From: Rodentolepis nana
Lineage: Eukaryota > Platyhelminthes > Cestoda > Cyclophyllidea > Hymenolepididae
NCBI GenBank assembly: GCA_900617975.1
Contig: UZAE01000369.1
Span: forward strand, 1-25,107
Reading direction: 5' to 3'
Length of the DNA stretch: 25,107 bases
Both the position numbers and the translations under genes were made by a program. Numbering within the stretch: position 1 is the first letter of the stretch; each line of letters begins with the position of its first letter. Below the pieces are notes generated by a model. The model was given only the letters and a program-made list of their open reading frames with translations, was not told where the DNA came from and did no database searches. Shown in pieces: positions 20,946-25,107 of this stretch.

Positions 20946-22716
20946 GTCTGTCATTTTGTTGGCAATGGGTGATTAGATGCTTCTAAAAGCAGAGCCTTCC
21001 TATCGATTGCTTTTGTGGCTAACTTGGCCTAGTTTTTTCTGCCTCCTACCTTAAAAATCACTTTTTATTAAAATTGTTTTATTATCATTTTTTTAAAAAT
21101 TCTTTCCTTTAAGAAAATTTCAAAGGACACATTTTTTTATTTCATAATTAATCTGCCTACACACCTCAATTATTTTAAAATTGATCAGCGGCTCACTGTG
21201 AATAAACGTACAAGCACGCTTATTTAATCATGTATTTTTAGATATGATAGTGCTTCATTAGCACAATGCTCAAACGCGGAATGCCTAGGCAACTAAGTGG
21301 GAAATAAAAGTATGAAATAATTTGAATTAATTGTTTGGGCGTCCACTTTAATTAACAATCATTATAACTGAATTAATATTCGTTTGAGCTGATAAGAATA
21401 TTTAGCCAGTGTCGTTGAGCGATGGAACGCCCATTTAACGCAGCAAATAAAAAGTTCTCAAAATTTACTGAGGATAGAATACAGTATTGTAGTTTCGCAT
21501 CGGAAGAGGTAATATGATGTTTACTCTTTTGAAATAAAGCCAAACTTGATTTTGGTGTATATTTGACTTAGTTAGGATTTAATAAGAGATGTCATTTAAT
21601 GTGGATAAAGAATTGTGAAATAGGGTGTATTAAGAATATTTTAGAAAGGCAACCATAACGCCAACTCAAGCAACTTTCCTATTTTCAATAGAGCAGTTCG
21701 ATAATTTGATAGCAATTGCATTAGCCATTGATTTTCAACATTGGGTGGTCTGTATTCTGACTGCGCTTCAGACTTGAATATATACCAAAAATTGGCACCA
21801 CTACCTTTGGAGTTAAGAGGGTATTGATTGACCCAAGCTGCGATTTGGACTAAGTACGCTATTCCATAAAATTTCAAGATGCTGCAAAGCGGAGGTCACC
21901 AAATTTTAGTAGAAGTAAACTACAAAACCACTTTCTAATAATAATGTGAGTTTGATAGCCAGCATATCTGTCGATCCTCCATAATCCTTGTGAGTCATTG
22001 GTTTAGTACACTTTAACTATTTGAGTTCCATACGGGTTATTGTAGGTATAATTTTCACTCTGTAAACAATAACATTGGCCAACTATTTTCAAGAATAAAC
22101 TCCAAAAAATTGCACATGGAAATTTTGAATATCACAGATTTAATGATTATTAATTTGTAATACTTGCTTAGTCTGCGGTAAAGATATTTTTCTGATTTTC
22201 TTATCGAAAGTTAATTTCAACGATTTCATATGGTCATTGGAATTTAGAAGTCACTGGAAATAGAAAACGAAATTTCGTGGATATACTTCATAAAATTTAG
22301 TTTCCAGTGTGTTTTGGTTTGATTCATGGTCGTGAAGCCACTTTCTTTATTTCCTTGAGTTTTTAAAGAGCCACCTTCACTCCGATATAGCAGTAATATG
22401 TCATTTCTTAAATAAGAGAAGATATTGATTTACATGTCGAGTCTTTCTCTATCTATCAAAATGAGGTGATCAAAATGATTTTGACTTCAAAATTTCTAAT
22501 ATGTCACCAATTTTAATTTAAATATTTCGCTCTAGATGTCATGTTGGTGCTAGCATAAATGCCAAATGGACTCGTAAAAAAGGCTAGAAAATATAAAGCT
22601 GACGTACATTTCACCGAAATCACATCAAATCATTTCTAAGTTTTGTTAAATAGTTCGATTGCAATCACCTCTAATATAACTAAGGTTTGGAGGTGATATT
22701 ATATTTGAAACAGCAG
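20946..22716. other. AT-rich DNA without recognisable features
   Basis: Only short chance frames (such as 21641-21877 on the minus strand). No repeat of the families described elsewhere. Confidence 0.6.
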
Positions 22717-22807
22717 AGTGTGCGATAGCCTTACCTCTACATGATGCACCCTGGGCAGCGTAGACGCATACAGTAAAAAGTCAGTTAACCGGCAGTTGAC
22801 TTCTGAA
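22717..22807 (+). mobile_element. Head fragment of the short retroelement
   Basis: Matches the first about 90 bp of the family (gtgtgcgatagccttacctc, ccctgggcagcgtagacgca, ccggcagttgacttctga) and then stops; the pyrimidine-rich middle and the LINE tail are missing. A 3'-deleted relic. Confidence 0.75.
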
Positions 22808-23047
22808 TACTATATTCGAACTCGTGTTGAAAAAATTATGTTTTTACTATTACTTAAATTATTTTAGTAGGATCAATCGTAATATGTTAGCACCAAGTCA
22901 GTGCCCTAAATCATATTGTATATTAATCAATAAAATGAATGAAAGAAATATTTGTGCAAAATTTAAGCTAAATTTCATTCAAATCTTCCCTTAAGTTCAC
23001 GTTGATCTTGAGAGCTAACCTGGGAATATGGCAATAACCATGGAAAA

Positions 23048-23383
23048 TTATATATAGAGTAGTAGTAGCAATATTTTAAATAATTTGCCAAAATCAGTGA
23101 GTTCATTTATGTTTAAACTACCTTTATTAGGCTCATCTAACTCTAGTGTGTTATAAATCAAGGTGGCATAAGCAGCTATTTGACTAACTCGCCTAGGCAA
23201 AATAAGCTGATTTGGCAGGTTTATACCTAAAAAACTAACCGGTCCAATTTTGTAGACTGTACTGTATAAAATTTGCATATTTTGAAACAAAGTTTTGTTG
23301 TCAAGTGAAAGCGAAATTATCGTGCCTCCAGAACTCAAACGAAGGAGGATTCTTTTAATTTCACTTTCATTAACCGATACCAC
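23048..23383 (-). other. Unassigned 111-codon open segment, minus strand
   Basis: Opens at a GTG two codons after a stop and contains runs such as SEIKRILLRLSSGGTIISL and LPRRVSQIAAYATLIYNTL. No ATG start and no recognised domain. The AG of that stop could act as an acceptor and GTAGTT after ...DEPNK as a donor, so an exon is possible; chance or a dead repeat is more likely. Confidence 0.18.
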
Positions 23384-23710
23384 GATCTATTTCTGAACTT
23401 ATTTACCGAAATGTCTACTTCGCGTAGTTAAATGATTTCCAAATAAAAATAGCTTTTTAGCTATTTAAAATTTAATTTTTCTCAAAATCATTAAAATATA
23501 AGTCAGACTTTGGGGTGAGGGGGGTTTGAAAATTGATTTTGATGTACCTACTTATTTGTTCAAAGTCTCTAGTACCAAATTACTACTGAAGCCTTAATTT
23601 TAGAATCAAAGTTTTGATTGAATCCACCGTGCCTAGAACCAGAGTATACGATTGAACGCTGGTAGAAGTTCGGGTGAAGGAAAGTAGTAATTTTTAAAGA
23701 GCTAAGGAGT

Positions 23711-23724
23711 AGATTTGAGAATAT
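23711..23724. repeat. Target-site duplication of the 23.7-kb short element
   Basis: agatttgagaatat, repeated exactly at 24044-24057 after the GGGG end of the element. Confidence 0.88.
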
Positions 23725-24043
23725 TTATTTATTTATTTCAAATGGCAGGCGTTTTGATAATTGTTTTTAGCCCTTTAGCTGACTTTGGAATTCACATCGA
23801 AATGAGAAAATTCGAGTGGTGGGGGGTGGGGAAAAGAAGAGCGATTCACAGATGTAAAAGAGACATACAGACTCAAAGGCAGAGAAAAGGTAAGATGAGT
23901 ACTATGGAAGTGGTCGAAAATGACATACAGTCAGATCATGGTAGTTTGAAGTCAGAGGTCAACTGCTGGTTTGATAGACTTTTGCCGTATGAGAATACGT
24001 TGCCCAGCGTGCAAAACGTAGAGGTAAGTCCATCGCACACCCC
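23725..24043 (-). mobile_element. Full-length short retroelement (SINE-like), best copy
   Basis: A 319-bp element on the minus strand flanked by a perfect 14-bp duplication agatttgagaatat (23711-23724 and 24044-24057). Read 5'-3' on its own strand it starts GGGGTGTGCGATGGACTTAC, has a unique head of about 130 bp and a pyrimidine-rich middle, and ends with the LINE-shared tail (gccctttagct... read in reverse) and (AAATAA)n. It has no reverse transcriptase, so it must be moved by another element. I could not find convincing RNA polymerase III A and B boxes, so a SINE with an unusual head and an internally deleted LINE are both possible. Confidence 0.82.
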
Positions 24044-24460
24044 AGATTTGAGAATATATAAATCAGCGTTTGTGAAATTGATTTAATTCGAATAATATAT
24101 CGCAAACCTTTCAGTCCAAATCGAAATTCAATAGTGACACTTTCGATATGCAATTGTGAAAATGTTATGATCGCACTCAGTTAACATTATTATCAAAAAA
24201 GTTTAAATTACTTATATGAAGCAAATTAATTTCACGTGTTTTTTCTACATGCCAATGAAACTGCCTCCTTTAACTTCATTTTGTACAATGCCTAAAGGCA
24301 GATTTTTTATAAATGAGATATTTTCTGATTTACTATATTTGCTTCCATAATCTTGCTGAAATCTCATGAGTCCTGCCATTAGGTTAACTGACTGAAAATA
24401 TACTTATTTCAACAGGGCTACTAATGGAACTCTCAATGGAGATGAATGACCTCAGTTGTG

Positions 24461-24787
24461 GGGGTGTGTGGTAGACTTACCTCCACGTGGTGTATCCTGG
24501 GCAATGTATACTCATACGATAAAATTCTTAATAAACTGGCAGTTGACTTCTGACTTCAGACTACCGTAACCCGACTGTATGTCCTATTCAACCCCTTCCA
24601 CAGCACACATTTTACCTTTTCTCTTGCATTGTGTCTATCTGTCTGTTTTTTTACATTGCAAATCTCTCTTCTGTCCTTCCCCTTGAATTTTTCTCACATT
24701 CACGTTTCTCCTCTCTGTGAAGCTCGAAGTCAACTAAAGGGCTAATGATAACTATCAAAACGCCTGCCATTTGATATCAATAAATAA
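24461..24787 (+). mobile_element. Full-length short retroelement copy, plus orientation
   Basis: Starts GGGGTGTGTGGTAGACTTAC and ends with gggctaatgataactatc, cgcctgccatttg and a CAATAAATAA tail; about 327 bp. The middle is pyrimidine-rich (tctatctgtctgttttttt). Head and tail both match the copies at 18.9 and 23.7 kb. No convincing target-site duplication: left flank ctcagttgt and right flank tcaaagttgt are only partly alike. Confidence 0.8.
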
Positions 24788-25107
24788 TCAAAGTTGTCGA
24801 ATAAAATTTGTTAAAATTTGATTTATTATGGGAGGTTCCTCCTTTCTGCAATTTTGTAGACAAAATTAATAACGATTGAAAAATATTAAAAATGATTTTG
24901 TGAAGCTCATTGAAATAATAAATTTAAGCATAAGCTTTTAAATTGCTGCCTCTCATAATGCCTCACTTGACATATTTCGAACCCTTTAAATAACATTTCC
25001 AATGGGTTGGAAGCCTTTACAGTTCATTGAAAAATTTAGCCACTTCCAGCTACACAGTTTCTTTGTCAAACTACTCTTCTTCAATTCATACTTTATTTCT
25101 AAATTTT

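Noticed and set aside
23715..24086. Plus-strand 123-codon frame
   Set aside because: Spans the full-length short element from one target-site duplication to the other; a by-product of the repeat.
24461..24500. U1 snRNA-derived head for the short element
   Set aside because: ACTTACCT resembles the U1 5' end, but the following stem-loop sequence does not match, and the site is internal to the element.
24461..24600. tRNA-derived SINE head
   Set aside because: No acceptable A box plus GTTCRA-type B box pair could be found in any copy.

Overview
The window is AT-rich animal nuclear DNA (GC roughly one third by eye). It has no bacterial-type gene layout. Its coding content is short exons with canonical GT/AG borders separated by introns of 0.5 to 3.4 kb. 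An arthropod, perhaps an arachnid, is my best guess. That rests on the protostome-like synaptotagmin sequence and on a non-LTR retrotransposon fragment that resembles repeats I associate with chelicerate genomes; it is inference, not proof.

The one confidently recognised gene is a synaptotagmin of the Syt1 type on the minus strand. Seven exons (14667-14882, 13853-14031, 12820-12924, 11782-11949, 8172-8345, 4661-4778, 4021-4154) join with matching phases into 364 continuous codons without a stop. In order they encode a luminal N-terminus, one membrane segment with a Lys/Arg/Cys stop-transfer tail, an acidic linker, a complete C2A domain with all five Ca2+ aspartates, and the first part of C2B with its polybasic strand. 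The end of C2B, including the third Ca2+ loop, and the stop codon lie beyond the left edge, so that intron exceeds 4 kb. No upstream 5' UTR exon could be placed.

The right part (14883-25107) holds no recognised gene. It carries a family of about 320-bp interspersed repeats at 18.2-19.2, 22.7 and 23.7-24.8 kb, with one more piece at the left edge. Two copies have clear target-site duplications (23711/24044, 14 bp perfect; 18856/19232, 15 of 17). All full copies start GGGGTGTG and end in a tail of about 60 bp followed by (AATA)n. The same tail ends a 5'-truncated LINE fragment in a synaptotagmin intron (5818-6165), which has its own perfect 14-bp duplication. I read this as a LINE and a short non-autonomous partner sharing a 3' tail, the most interesting system in the window.

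Other points are a CRE/E-box/TATA/G-quadruplex cluster near 20.8-20.95 kb that could be a promoter or enhancer, a 6-nt tandem splice acceptor before the transmembrane exon, several small inverted or tandem repeats, and a few unassigned open segments.
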